From positions 1-40,590 of the forward strand of contig NZ_SOHH01000050.1 in NCBI RefSeq assembly GCF_004403515.1: DNA of 40,590 nucleotides, written 5' to 3'. Shown here piece by piece: positions 16,642 through 25,185 of this stretch. The position numbers were made by a program, and so were the translations under genes. The stretch comes from Cryobacterium fucosi. GTDB taxonomy: Bacteria > Actinomycetota > Actinomycetes > Actinomycetales > Microbacteriaceae. Each line of letters opens with the position of its first letter. Position 1 is the first letter of the stretch. Below the pieces are notes generated by a model, which ran no database searches, was not told the origin of the DNA, and saw only the letters and a list, made by a program, of their open reading frames with translations.

Positions 16642-17682
16642 ATGGGAAAGACCACCGCGGAGGACCCCGAACGCGTCACCCTCGCGGCGATCTCGGTCCT
16701 CGCCGGGGTGTCGCTGTCGACCGTGTCCAAGGTGCTCAATGGGCGGGGAGACGTCGCGGCCTCGACCCGGAGCCGGGTCGAGGCGCTCCTCGCGGAGCAC
16801 GGCTACAGCCGCCGGGGCGACGCAGCCGCCTCGGCGCCCCTGCTCGAGCTCGTCTTCCACGAGCTCGAGAGCGTGTGGGCGATCGAGATCATCCGCGGCG
16901 TCGAGCGGGTGGCCAGGGAACACGGGATGAGCATCATCCTGACCGAGAGCGGGGACCGGCATTCGCCCGACCTCGATTGGATCGACGGGGTGATCGCCCG
17001 CAACCCGGCCGGGGTGATCCTCGTCTTCTCCGACCTCTCGGCCGGGCACAAGCAGCAGCTCGCCACCCGCGGCATCCCCTTCGTCGTCGTCGATCCGGCG
17101 GGAGACCCTGCCCCCGACGTGCCGTCGATCGGCTCGGCCAACTGGTCGGGCGGGCTCGCGGCGACCCGGCACCTGATCGACCTCGGGCACACCCGGATCG
17201 GCATGATCAGCGGCCCGTTCGACATGATGTGCTCGAGCGCACGGATCGGCGGCTATCGGGCCGCCCTCGACGCCGCGGGGATCACCTTCGACCCGGCGCT
17301 CGTGCTCGAGGGCGACTTCCACCCCGAGGGTGCCAGGCTGCGCGCACTCGAACTGCTCGAGCGTGCCGACCGCCCCACCGCCATCTTCGCCGGAAGCGAC
17401 CTGCAGGCGATGGGGGTCTACGAGGCGGCCAGAGCACTCGGCCTCGCGATCCCCGCCGACTTGTCCGTCGTCGGCTACGACGACCTGCCGCTGGCCCGCT
17501 GGGTGGGCCCGCCGCTCACGACCGTTCGCCAACCGCTCACCGAGATGGCGGAGGAGGCGGCGCGGCTCGCGCTCCGGCTCCGGCGCGAACCCGGTCTCGA
17601 GGTGCAGCGGATGGACCTGGCCACGAGCCTGGTCTCGCGCCAGAGCACGGCGCGCGTCGATCAGGCGGTCGCCGGCCGGTAG
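16642..17682 (+). CDS. LacI-family transcriptional regulator, divergent from the GH3 operon
   Basis: A 346-residue LacI protein. The helix-turn-helix is V-T-L-A-A-I-S-V-L-A-G-V-S-L-S-T-V-S-K-V-L-N (residues 12-33), followed by an effector domain ending in V-V-G-Y-D-D-L-P. The hinge is slightly atypical (H-G-Y-S-R-R-G-D rather than Y-R-P-N). ATG 16642 is preceded by GAAAGGAACC. It probably controls the divergent GH3 transport operon through the CGAAA/TTTCG palindrome in the shared gap. Its 3' end overlaps the 3' end of the convergent GH43 gene by 22 bp. Confidence 0.92.
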   Translation: MGKTTAEDPERVTLAAISVLAGVSLSTVSKVLNGRGDVAASTRSRVEALLAEHGYSRRGDAAASAPLLELVFHELESVWAIEIIRGVERVAREHGMSIILTESGDRHSPDLDWIDGVIARNPAGVILVFSDLSAGHKQQLATRGIPFVVVDPAGDPAPDVPSIGSANWSGGLAATRHLIDLGHTRIGMISGPFDMMCSSARIGGYRAALDAAGITFDPALVLEGDFHPEGARLRALELLERADRPTAIFAGSDLQAMGVYEAARALGLAIPADLSVVGYDDLPLARWVGPPLTTVRQPLTEMAEEAARLALRLRREPGLEVQRMDLATSLVSRQSTARVDQAVAGR

Positions 17683-19210
17683 TCGAAGGCCGTGACGACG
17701 GCCGGCCGGGCGGCGTCGCCGGTGGCGAACGGGCCGACAAGCGTGCCCACGAAACCGCCGGCCCATTCGGTGGTGAGCACCCCGGCATCCGTCTCGGCGA
17801 CCGGGTAGCTGGTGCCGCCGGCAGTCGCGACCAGCGCGACCTCTCGCCCGGACAACCGTGCCTCGAGACGCACGCCGGCCGGGTCGGCAGCCTCGGCCGG
17901 GTTGAGGCGCACGCTGCCCAGGACCCGATCGACCCCGCCGTCACGTTCGATCGCGGTCACGAGCGCGCCCGAGGTCCCCGTGCGCAACTCGAGCCGGAGC
18001 TGGAACGCCCCGCTCTGCCGCAGGGCCAGCCCCGCGGTCAGCCCGGGGGCAGGCGGGACTACCCGGATGCCGGCGCTCGCATCCGGATGCCGCCAGCGGT
18101 AGCCGAGGAACGCGGCCTGGCCGGCAGAACCCAGGTCGTGGCCGGTCGGGGTCAGTCGCAATCCGCCTGGTCCGGTCTTCGCGAAACTCGCCTGGCCGCG
18201 CAGGCTCAGCCAGTGACCGGCCGGAGCCGCTGCGGAGAAGTCGTCGTGCAGCCCGGCCGAGGTCGGCATAGCCGCGCCGGGCGGAGAGTCGAAGGGCGTG
18301 CTGCCGGCCGCGCTGAGCATCCCGGCCCCCGGGTTCACGACCGGCCAGTCGTCCTCCCAGGCCACCGGAGCCAGGAAGGTCTCCCGGCCGAGCAGGTGGC
18401 CGCCGGCCCGGGGCCGCACCCCGAGGGCGAGCGCCCACCACGATCCGTCGGGGCCGTCGACGAGGTCGGCGTGGCCGACGTTCTGCACCGCGGCCGTGCG
18501 GCCGAGGTGGCGGTGGGTCAGGATCGGGTTGCCGGGGTTGCCCTCGTAGGGGCCGGTGACGCGGCGCGAGCGGGCGACCGACACGGCATGATGCTGCTCG
18601 GTGCCGCCCTCGGCCGCGACGAGGTAGAACCAGCCGTCGCGCTGGAGAGGTGCGGCCCCTCCGCCCAGACCGCTCCGTGCAGGGCGCCGTTCCAGAGGAT
18701 GTGTTCCTCCCCGACGAGCGCGCCGGCGGCCAGGTCGAGTTCTCGCAGCCAGATCTCGGTCTGATCGGGGTACGCGCCGGGTTCGACCAGCCTGCAGCCG
18801 GCCCACCAGGCCGTGCCGGCGTCGAAGAAGAGGTCCGGGTCGATGCCCCTGGCCTCGTCGATCCAGATCGGGTCTGACCAGGGGCCGGCAGGGTCGGTGG
18901 CGGTGACCAGGAAGGAGCCGTCGCGCTCGCCGCCGACGCTTGTGCAGGCCAGGTAGAAGCGACCGTCGTGATGGCGGAGGGTGGGGGCGTAGAGGCCGCC
19001 CGAGTCGGGGACCCCGGCCAGGTCGAGCTGGCCCGGCCGGTCGATCGCGTGTCCGATCGGTGTCCAGGTCACCAAGTCGGTGCTCGAGTGCAGCGGAAGG
19101 CCCGGGAAGTACTCGAACGAGGAGGTCACGAGGTAGAAGGTGTCCTCGACCCGGCACACCGATGGGTCGGGGTGCATGCCTGGCAGGACGGGATTCGAGT
19201 ACGCGGTCAT
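17661..19210 (-). pseudogene. GH43 beta-xylosidase/arabinofuranosidase, frameshifted near 18645
   Basis: From ATG 19210 the frame encodes the five-bladed GH43 domain: Asp15 in N-P-V-L-P-G-M-H-P-D-P-S (general base), Asp124 in G-I-D-P-D-L-F (pKa modulator) and Glu183 in W-A-E-G-P-H (acid). Directly after W-A-E-G-P-H-L the frame breaks. The continuation R-D-G-W-F-Y-L-V-A-A-E-G-G-T-E and the C-terminal beta-sandwich domain are in a different frame, running to TGA at 17661. One extra base near 18645 would restore L-(Y)-Q-R-D-G-W and a protein of about 516 residues, normal for xylan-active GH43. The length (1550 bp) is one base short of a multiple of three. Without repair the product loses half its length. 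No signal peptide; divergent from chvE and sharing its operator region. Confidence 0.85.
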
Positions 19211-19259
19211 GCTTGACACCCTAGTGACCGGCCATGCCGAGCGGCGCCGGGTTTGGTGG

Positions 19260-19287
19260 TTGTCTCCTGGTTCACAGGTGCTATATG
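19260..19287 (+). promoter_or_regulatory. Possible promoter of the chvE-gguA-gguB operon
   Basis: TTGTCT (19260-19265), 16 bp, TATATG (19282-19287). Both hexamers are moderate matches. The -10 is overlapped by the ROK-type operator, as at xylA. No clear promoter was found for the divergent GH43 gene. Confidence 0.4.
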
Positions 19288-19304
19288 TTGGAGCCGTCAA
19301 CATA
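19284..19304. promoter_or_regulatory. Candidate XylR (ROK) operator between GH43 and chvE, site 2
   Basis: TATGTTG-GAGCCGT-CAACATA is a perfect 7+7+7 inverted repeat, the most symmetric of the five sites. It sits in the divergent gap, 74 bp upstream of the GH43 start and 96 bp upstream of chvE, so one protein could control both directions. Confidence 0.8.
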
Positions 19305-19336
19305 AACGGTTCGACCGGATGTCGACCCAGCGTTAC

Positions 19337-19375
19337 AAGGAGGTGATCGGCAGTTCTGCCTCCTCGTGCGATCAC
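19337..19375 (+). other. Leader with perfect anti-16S sequence and alternative stems
   Basis: AAGGAGGTGATC (19337-19348) is the full complement of the 16S rRNA 3' end, but no start codon lies at usable distance; the chvE ATG is at 19400. AGGAGG (19338-19343) can pair with CCTCCT (19359-19364), and GTGATC (19343-19348) with GATCAC (19370-19375), and the two stems exclude each other. It may be a standby ribosome site or a translational switch. Confidence 0.45.
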
Positions 19376-19399
19376 AGCATTCAGAGCAGAAAGCAGATC

Positions 19400-20521
19400 A
19401 TGACGACAACCAAGAGGCTGTTCACCATCGTTGCCACGGGAGCAGTCGCGCTCTCGCTCGCGGCATGTTCGGGCACCACCACCGGCTCCACCGGAAGCAC
19501 CGGCGCGGCCATCGCCGACTGCAACGTCGGCATCTCGATGCCCACCCGCAGCCTCGAGCGCTGGATCAACGACGGTGAGGGGCTCAAGACCCAGCTCGAA
19601 GACGCCGGCTGCACCGTCGACCTCCAGTACGCCGACAACAAAACCGACCAGCAGATCAGCCAGATCCAGAACCAGGTCGCCGGTGGTGCCAAGATCCTGG
19701 TCGTTGCATCCATCGACGGCAAGGTGCTCTCGCCCGTGCTCGCCGAGGCCAAGAAGCAGGATGCCACGGTGATCGCCTATGACCGGTTGATCAACGGCAC
19801 CAAGGACGTCGACTACTACGCCACCTTCGACAACTACAAGGTCGGGCAGCTGCAGGGCGAGTTCATCGAAGCCCAGCTCGGCCTGGCCGACGGCAAGGGC
19901 CCGTTCAACCTCGAGCCCTTTGCCGGCAGCCCCGACGACAACAACGCCAAGTTCTTCTTCTCCGGCGCCTGGGACGTGCTGCTGCCCTACGTCGAGAGCG
20001 GCCAGCTCGTCGTGCCCAGCGGCAAGGCGCCCAAGTCCAACGACGAGTGGACGACGCTCGGCATCCAGGGCTGGGCTTCTGACAAGTCCCAGGCCGAGAT
20101 GGACAACCGTCTCTCCTCCTTCTACGGCAACGGCGCGAAGGTCAACGTCGTGCTCTCGCCCAACGACAGCCTGGCCGTCGGGATCGAAGCCTCGCTCAAG
20201 TCCGCGGGCTACAAGCCCGGCGCTGACTACCCGCTGATCACCGGGCAGGACGCCGACAAGGCCAACGTCAAGGCGATCCTCGATGGCGCCCAGTCGATGA
20301 CCGTCTGGAAGGACACCCGCACCCTGGGCAAACAGGTCTTCACCATGATCCAGTCCATCGCGGCGGGCGACACGGTCGAGGTCAACGACACCAAGACCTA
20401 TGACAACGGCAAGAAGGTCGTGCCGTCGTTCCTGCTCGCCCCCGAGGTCGTCACCAAGGACGACGTGCAGACCAAGCTCATCGATTCCGGGTTCATCAAG
20501 GCCTCGGACGTCGGCCTCTAG
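19400..20521 (+). CDS. chvE: Multiple-monosaccharide ABC transporter substrate-binding lipoprotein, ChvE type
   Basis: A 373-residue type-I periplasmic-binding protein for monosaccharides. Lipoprotein signal with lipobox L-A-A-C (Cys23), then a Thr/Gly/Ser linker. I-G-I/V-G-I-S-M-P-T-R-S-L-E-R-W opens the first domain, and E-P-F-A-G-S-P-D-D-N-N-A-K-F-F-F is a signature seen in ChvE-like xylose/glucose/arabinose receptors. ATG 19400 is chosen because it starts the signal peptide, although only a weak AGAAAG precedes it. It heads an operon with ATPase gguA and permease gguB. The xylose-locus context suggests xylose and perhaps arabinose as ligands. Confidence 0.9.
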   Translation: MTTTKRLFTIVATGAVALSLAACSGTTTGSTGSTGAAIADCNVGISMPTRSLERWINDGEGLKTQLEDAGCTVDLQYADNKTDQQISQIQNQVAGGAKILVVASIDGKVLSPVLAEAKKQDATVIAYDRLINGTKDVDYYATFDNYKVGQLQGEFIEAQLGLADGKGPFNLEPFAGSPDDNNAKFFFSGAWDVLLPYVESGQLVVPSGKAPKSNDEWTTLGIQGWASDKSQAEMDNRLSSFYGNGAKVNVVLSPNDSLAVGIEASLKSAGYKPGADYPLITGQDADKANVKAILDGAQSMTVWKDTRTLGKQVFTMIQSIAAGDTVEVNDTKTYDNGKKVVPSFLLAPEVVTKDDVQTKLIDSGFIKASDVGL

Positions 20522-20533
20522 GTCGACTCCCCG

Positions 20534-20561
20534 GGTGGCGGGGCCGGCCGGTCCCGCCACC
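20534..20561 (+). other. Intercistronic stem-loop between chvE and gguA
   Basis: GGTGGCGGG (20534-20542) pairs perfectly with CCCGCCACC (20553-20561) across a 10-nt loop, itself G+C-rich. It begins 12 bp after the chvE stop codon. There is no U-tract. Likely role: protecting the chvE message or limiting read-through so that the receptor exceeds the ATPase and permease. Confidence 0.7.
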
Positions 20562-20611
20562 ACTACGGCACGTTGCACCACCGATGAAACACGCTGACAG
20601 GAGCGCCAGTC

Positions 20612-22141
20612 ATGAATAGTCCGATTCTTCGGATGCTCGGCATCGAGAAGGACTTCAATGGGGTCAAAGCCCTCGACGAGGTCTCGATCGAAGTGGAACG
20701 CGGCAAGGTCCACGGCATTTGCGGGGAGAACGGGGCCGGGAAGTCCACGCTGATGAAGGTGCTCAGCGGCGTCTACCCGCACGGCAGTTACGACGGCAGG
20801 ATCGAATTCGAGGGCGAGGAAGCCACCTTCCGCTCGATCAACGACAGCGAAGCCGTCGGCATCGTCATCATCCACCAGGAACTCGCCCTGAGCCCGTACC
20901 TCTCTATTGCGGAGAACATCTTCCTCGGCAACGAGAACTCGAAGCGCGGCGTCATCGACTGGAACAAGACAAACCTCGAGGCGTCGAGCCTGCTCGCGAG
21001 GGTCGGGCTCGACGAGAACCCGGCCACCAAGGTACTCGAACTCGGCGTCGGCAAGCAGCAGCTCGTCGAAATCGCCAAGGCCCTCTCCAAGCGGGTCAAG
21101 CTGCTCATCCTCGACGAACCGACCGCCGCGCTCAACGACGAAGACTCCGATCACCTGCTCGACCTGATCGAACACCTCCGCGGGCAGGGCATCACCTGCA
21201 TCATCATTTCCCACAAGCTCAAGGAGATCCGCCGGATCGCGGACACCGTCACGGTGATTCGTGACGGTAAGACGATCGAGACGATCGACATGCACGGCCC
21301 GGATGCCACCCAGGCCCGGATCATCCGCTCAATGGTGGGCCGCGACCTGAACAGCATGTTCCCGCCGCGCGAACCCAAGATCGGCGCGGAGATCCTCCGG
21401 GTCGAGGACTGGACGGTCTACCACCCGGTCGACACGGCACGCAAGGTCGTCGACAACGCCTCCTTCACGGTGCGGGCCGGCGAGGTGGTCGGCTTCGCCG
21501 GACTGATGGGGGCCGGCCGCACCGAACTCGCAATGAGCCTGTTCGGCCGCTCCTACGGCACCAACATCTCCGGTCGGGTCTACAAGAACGGCGAGGAAAT
21601 CTCCGTGCGGACCGTCGACGAGGCCATCCGGAATGGGATCGCCTATGCCACCGAGGACCGCAAGAAATACGGCCTCAACCTGATCGGCGACATCACCGTC
21701 AACGTCTCGGCCGCGGCCCTGGCCACCCTCGCGAAGTACGGGGTGATCGACCGCCACCGGGAATACAAGGTCGCCGAGAGCTACCGCACCCGGATGAACA
21801 TCAAGGCGCCGACCGTCTCGGCCATCACCGGCAAACTCTCCGGCGGCAACCAGCAGAAGGTGGTCCTGTCGAAGTGGATCTTCGCCGGCCCCGACATCCT
21901 CTTCCTCGACGAACCGACGCGTGGAATCGACGTCGGCGCCAAGTACGAGATCTACGGAATCATCAACGAACTCGCCGCCGCCGGCAAGGCCGTCGTCGTC
22001 ATCTCCTCTGAACTGCCGGAGCTGCTCGGCATCTCCGACCGCATCTATGCGATCTCCGACGGCCGGATCACCGGCGAAGTCGCCGGCGTCGACGCCACCC
22101 AGGAATCCCTCATGCACTACATGACTGCGGGAAAGGACTAA
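20612..22141 (+). CDS. gguA: Multiple-monosaccharide ABC transporter ATPase, GguA/MmsA type
   Basis: A 509-residue double ATPase of the CUT2 family. First domain: Walker [10 protein letters not shown] (38-46), Q-loop region I-I-H-Q-E-L-A-L-S, signature-like [13 protein letters not shown] and Walker [11 protein letters not shown]. Second domain: degenerate Walker [10 protein letters not shown], signature [14 protein letters not shown], and [13 protein letters not shown]. The pattern of one full and one degenerate site is standard for CUT2. ATG 20612 has AGGAG at 8-nt spacing. It powers uptake with the permease that follows 6 bp later. Confidence 0.95.
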   Translation: MNSPILRMLGIEKDFNGVKALDEVSIEVERGKVHGICGENGAGKSTLMKVLSGVYPHGSYDGRIEFEGEEATFRSINDSEAVGIVIIHQELALSPYLSIAENIFLGNENSKRGVIDWNKTNLEASSLLARVGLDENPATKVLELGVGKQQLVEIAKALSKRVKLLILDEPTAALNDEDSDHLLDLIEHLRGQGITCIIISHKLKEIRRIADTVTVIRDGKTIETIDMHGPDATQARIIRSMVGRDLNSMFPPREPKIGAEILRVEDWTVYHPVDTARKVVDNASFTVRAGEVVGFAGLMGAGRTELAMSLFGRSYGTNISGRVYKNGEEISVRTVDEAIRNGIAYATEDRKKYGLNLIGDITVNVSAAALATLAKYGVIDRHREYKVAESYRTRMNIKAPTVSAITGKLSGGNQQKVVLSKWIFAGPDILFLDEPTRGIDVGAKYEIYGIINELAAAGKAVVVISSELPELLGISDRIYAISDGRITGEVAGVDATQESLMHYMTAGKD

Positions 22142-22147
22142 ACCGCA

Positions 22148-23335
22148 ATGACAACCACCACTCCCGCCAAGCGCAAGCCGCGGCTGGCCATCAACTTTCG
22201 CCAGTACGGAATCCTCGCCGCCCTGGTCGTCATCGTCGTGCTGTTTCAGGTGCTCACCAACGGGCGCCTGCTGCTGCCGGGCAACGTCAACAATCTGATC
22301 CAGCAGAACGCCTACGTGCTGATCCTCGCCGTCGGCATGGTGGTGGTGATCATCGCCGGCCATATCGACCTGTCGGTCGGGTCGGTGGTCGCCATGGTCG
22401 GTGCGGTCTCGGCGATCGCCACGAACGTGTGGGGTCTTCCCTGGTGGGCGTCCGTGCTGCTCGCTCTGCTCGTCGGTGCGCTGGTCGGGGCCTGGCAGGG
22501 TTTCTGGGTGGCGTTCGTGGGCATCCCCGCCTTCATCGTGACACTGGCCGGCATGCTCATCTTCCGAGGTCTCACCCTCGTCCTGCTGACGGGCGGCACC
22601 ATCAGCGGGCTTCCCGACCAGTTCACCGCGATCGGGGCCGGCTGGCTGCCGGGCTTCCTTGGTGAACTCGGTGGACGCGACGTGCTGACCCTGGGTCTCG
22701 GGCTGGTCACCTGCGTGGCGCTCGTGCTGCAGCAGCTGCGCACCCGGGCGACCCTCCGCCGGCTGGAGTTGCCCCGCGAGACGCTCACCCAGCTCTGGCT
22801 GAAGAACGGCATCGCGATCGTCGCCATCATGTGGCTGGCTTGGCTGCTGTCGGGCTACAGCGGCACTCCGATCATCCTGATCATCCTTGCCGTGCTGATC
22901 CTGCTCTACACGTTCATGCTCAACCAGACAGTGTTCGGCCGGCACGTGTACGCCATCGGCGGCAACCTGTTCGCGGCCATGATGAGCGGCGTGAAAACGA
23001 AGTGGGTCAACTTCTACGTCTTCGTCAACATGGGCGTGCTCGCCGGCCTGGCAGGGGTCGTCAGCACGGCCCGCGCGGGCGGTGCCGTGGCATCCGCCGG
23101 CCAGAACTACGAATTGGATGCCATCGCGGCCGTCTTCATCGGCGGTGCCGCGGTGCAGGGAGGCATCGGCACGGTCGTCGGGGCCATCGTCGGCGGCCTG
23201 GTGATGGGCGTCCTCAACATGGGCCTCTCGATCCTCTCGGTCGACGCGGCGTGGCAGATGGCGATCAAGGGGCTTGTGCTTCTGCTCGCGGTCGCCTTCG
23301 ACATCTTCAACAAGCGCCGCAGCGGCGGACGCTGA
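22148..23335 (+). CDS. gguB: Multiple-monosaccharide ABC transporter permease, GguB/MmsB type
   Basis: A 395-residue BPD_transp_2 permease with about ten predicted membrane segments. The block L-I-Q-Q-N-A-Y-V-L-I-L-A-V-G-M-V-V-V-I-I followed by A-G-H-I-D-L-S-V-G-S is typical of the GguB/XylH group, and the C-terminal Y-E-L-D-A-I-A-A-V-F-I-G-G-A-A-V-Q-G-G-I-G is the cytoplasmic coupling region. GGAAAGGA lies ten bases before ATG 22148. Forms a homodimer in family members. The next gene on the same strand begins 31 bp later but has its own leaderless promoter. Confidence 0.95.
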   Translation: MTTTTPAKRKPRLAINFRQYGILAALVVIVVLFQVLTNGRLLLPGNVNNLIQQNAYVLILAVGMVVVIIAGHIDLSVGSVVAMVGAVSAIATNVWGLPWWASVLLALLVGALVGAWQGFWVAFVGIPAFIVTLAGMLIFRGLTLVLLTGGTISGLPDQFTAIGAGWLPGFLGELGGRDVLTLGLGLVTCVALVLQQLRTRATLRRLELPRETLTQLWLKNGIAIVAIMWLAWLLSGYSGTPIILIILAVLILLYTFMLNQTVFGRHVYAIGGNLFAAMMSGVKTKWVNFYVFVNMGVLAGLAGVVSTARAGGAVASAGQNYELDAIAAVFIGGAAVQGGIGTVVGAIVGGLVMGVLNMGLSILSVDAAWQMAIKGLVLLLAVAFDIFNKRRSGGR

Positions 23336-23354
23336 TTCGGCGGGCGGCCATCGA

Positions 23355-23360
23355 TAGGAT
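23355..23360 (+). promoter_or_regulatory. Leaderless-type -10 element of the acetyltransferase gene
   Basis: TAGGAT ends 6 bp before ATG 23367, the spacing expected when transcription begins at the start codon. The same arrangement recurs at 35950, 36767, 39558 and 40432. It argues for 23367, not the in-frame ATG at 23361, as the start. Confidence 0.5.
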
Positions 23361-23380
23361 ATGTTCATGTCTCAAACAAA
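23360..23380. promoter_or_regulatory. Candidate XylR (ROK) operator over the acetyltransferase start, site 5
   Basis: TATGTTC-ATGTCTC-AAACAAA matches the common pattern except for A instead of C at the first base of the right arm. It covers the last base of the -10 element, the start codon and the first codons, so bound repressor would block initiation directly. Confidence 0.6.
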
Positions 23381-24056
23381 TAGGCCGACGCCGGACCCCG
23401 GTCGCTCGGAGTTCGACAAGATGGTGGCGGGGGACTGGTACCGGTACCGCTCCGGCCCCGAGCTCGCCGAGCTGACCATCGGCACCCAGCGCACCTGCCG
23501 GCAGATCACCGCCCTCTTCGACGAGGACAGGGATGCCGCCCAGAAACTGTTCACCGGGATGCTCGGCACGGCCGGCGAGGGCGTCGACTTCCGGCCGCCG
23601 CTCTACCTGGACTACGGCTCTCGCCTGCACGTGGGGGCCGGCACCTTCATCAACGCCGACTTCCTCGCCCTTGGCGGCGGGGAGATCACGATCGGGAAGA
23701 ACGTGCTCGTCGGGCCGAGCGCACGCCTGTACACGCCGATCCACGCGCTCGACGTCGGCGAACGCCGGGCCGGCTACGAGCGGGTGCTGCCGATCCGGAT
23801 CGGGGATGACGTCTGGCTCGGCGGGAACGTCGTCGTCTGCCCCGGTGTCACGATCGGCGCCGGCAGCGTCATCGGCGCCGGCTCCGTCGTCACCAGGGAT
23901 GTGCCGCCGGGGGTCATCGCCGTCGGCAACCCGGCACGAGTCGTCCGCACCCTCGCCGAGGCCGAGCAGGCAGACCAGACCGAGCGCACGGGGCAGGCAG
24001 GCCAGGCCGAGCGCGTCGGGCAGCACCGGTCGGAATCAGGCGCACCCGCGCGGTAA
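23367..24056 (+). CDS. Sugar O-acetyltransferase (maltose/galactoside acetyltransferase family)
   Basis: A 229-residue left-handed beta-helix acetyltransferase. The N-terminal Mac-type helical part (E-F-D-K-M-V-A-G-D-W-Y) precedes hexapeptide repeats. The catalytic His126 is in T-P-I-H-A-L-D, and the end is the standard I-G-D-D-V-W-L-G-G-N-V-V-V, G-V-T-I-G, V-T-R-D-V-P, G-N-P-A-R-V-V series. The family moves acetyl from acetyl-CoA to a sugar hydroxyl and forms trimers. The C-terminal 30 residues are a Gln/Ala/Glu-rich repetitive tail outside the family domain. The start at 23367 follows from the leaderless promoter. A detoxification or overflow role for imported pentoses or glucose is inference. 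Confidence 0.88.
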   Translation: MSQTNRPTPDPGRSEFDKMVAGDWYRYRSGPELAELTIGTQRTCRQITALFDEDRDAAQKLFTGMLGTAGEGVDFRPPLYLDYGSRLHVGAGTFINADFLALGGGEITIGKNVLVGPSARLYTPIHALDVGERRAGYERVLPIRIGDDVWLGGNVVVCPGVTIGAGSVIGAGSVVTRDVPPGVIAVGNPARVVRTLAEAEQADQTERTGQAGQAERVGQHRSESGAPAR

Positions 24057-24128
24057 CGAGCACGACGTGGCCGGATGCCGCGCACGGCTTGATGCGGCAG
24101 ACTGTGCCACGAGGGATTCGAGGGGTTC

Positions 24129-25145
24129 ATGGCGAGCATTCACGACGTGGCGCGGGTGGCCGGCGTGTCGATCAGCACGGTGTCGTACGCGCTCTCCGGC
24201 AAGCGTTCCATCGCCGAGTCGACCCGGCTCCGCATCAACAATGCCGTGGAACAGCTGGGCTACCGGCCCAACGCGGGAGCGCGCATGCTTGCCGGGACGC
24301 GCACCAACATCTTCGCGCTGACCGCGCCGTTCCATGCGGAGACCTACGCGCCCGCGCACATGGCCTTCGTGCTCGCGGTTGCGCAGGCCGCCCGCGCCCA
24401 CGACTACGACGTGCTGCTGCTCACCCAGGATGAGGCCACCAGCGGACTGCGGAGAGTCGCCTCCAGCCGGCTTGTCGACGGCATCATCGTGCTCGACGTC
24501 GCGGCCGAAGACGACCGGGTGGGGGTGATCAGAGAACTCGGCACCCCGGCCGTCTTCATCGGGATCCCGCGGGACACCGAGGGTCTCGTCTGTGTCGACC
24601 TCGATTTCGAAGCCGCCGCAGCCCTGGCGATCAGTCGACTCACCGACGCCGGCCATCGGTCGATCGGGCTCATCGGCCACTCGCCCGGCGTGTATGCGCG
24701 CGGCTCCAACTTTCCGCCCCGGTTCCGGGACGGCTTCTTCAGCGCCGCGGCGGCGGAGGGGGTCGCGACCGCGTTCGCCATGCCCGAGCGCGACGGTCCG
24801 AGCGTGCGAGCGGCCCTCGACGAGCTCTACCGGACGTTGCCGGGGATGACCGCCCTCGTGCTGCACTGCGAGGAGACGGTGCAGGCGGCCGTGATGGACA
24901 TCCTGCGCGAACGCGGTCTGCGCGTGCCGCAGGACCTGTCGGTCATTTCCGCGTGCGCGAGCTTCGAGACGGATCACTTCGAGCCTGCCCTTGACACCAT
25001 CCCGCTTGTCGCGGCCGACTCCTGCACGCGGGCGGTGGAGCTGGCGATCGAGCAGGTCGCCGTCCCGATCGCACCCCGGGTCGAGCTCGTGCCGCCGCGC
25101 TTCCTCGAGCGCGGATCGATCGCGCCTCCCACGCCCCGCCGCTGA
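24129..25145 (+). CDS. LacI-family transcriptional regulator (third in the locus)
   Basis: A 338-residue LacI protein. Helix-turn-helix: I-H-D-V-A-R-V-A-G-V-S-I-S-T-V-S-Y-A-L-S (residues 4-23), hinge Y-R-P-N-A-G-A-R-M-L-A-G. In the effector domain the end reads V-I-S-A-C-A-S-F-E-T rather than the common V-x-G-F-D-D, so the ligand-domain terminus is divergent. ATG 24129 has GAGGGG upstream. It lies in front of the GH31/GH1 operon but is separated from it by a minus-strand gene. The tandem TCGAAGCGTTTCG sites at 25745 and 25781 are its most likely targets. Confidence 0.9.
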   Translation: MASIHDVARVAGVSISTVSYALSGKRSIAESTRLRINNAVEQLGYRPNAGARMLAGTRTNIFALTAPFHAETYAPAHMAFVLAVAQAARAHDYDVLLLTQDEATSGLRRVASSRLVDGIIVLDVAAEDDRVGVIRELGTPAVFIGIPRDTEGLVCVDLDFEAAAALAISRLTDAGHRSIGLIGHSPGVYARGSNFPPRFRDGFFSAAAAEGVATAFAMPERDGPSVRAALDELYRTLPGMTALVLHCEETVQAAVMDILRERGLRVPQDLSVISACASFETDHFEPALDTIPLVAADSCTRAVELAIEQVAVPIAPRVELVPPRFLERGSIAPPTPRR

Positions 25146-25185
25146 GGGTCGACTCGCCCCTGTCCCCGGGGATTGGCGACCTCGG

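Noticed and set aside
19366..19578. 70-codon frame with a GTG start after the perfect anti-16S sequence in the chvE leader
   Set aside because: The start is 18 nt beyond the Shine-Dalgarno sequence, the frame overlaps the chvE signal peptide, and the product is His/Arg-rich with no family features.
19211..21295. Very long minus-strand open frame continuing upstream of the GH43 start through chvE and gguA
   Set aside because: It is the antisense of two clearly recognised plus-strand genes, the translation is Asp/Glu/Gly/Val-rich without family features, and long antisense frames are usual in such G+C-rich DNA.
21329..23368. 679-codon minus-strand frame opposite gguA/gguB
   Set aside because: Antisense shadow with low-complexity His/Asp/Glu/Arg composition; both plus-strand genes are certain.
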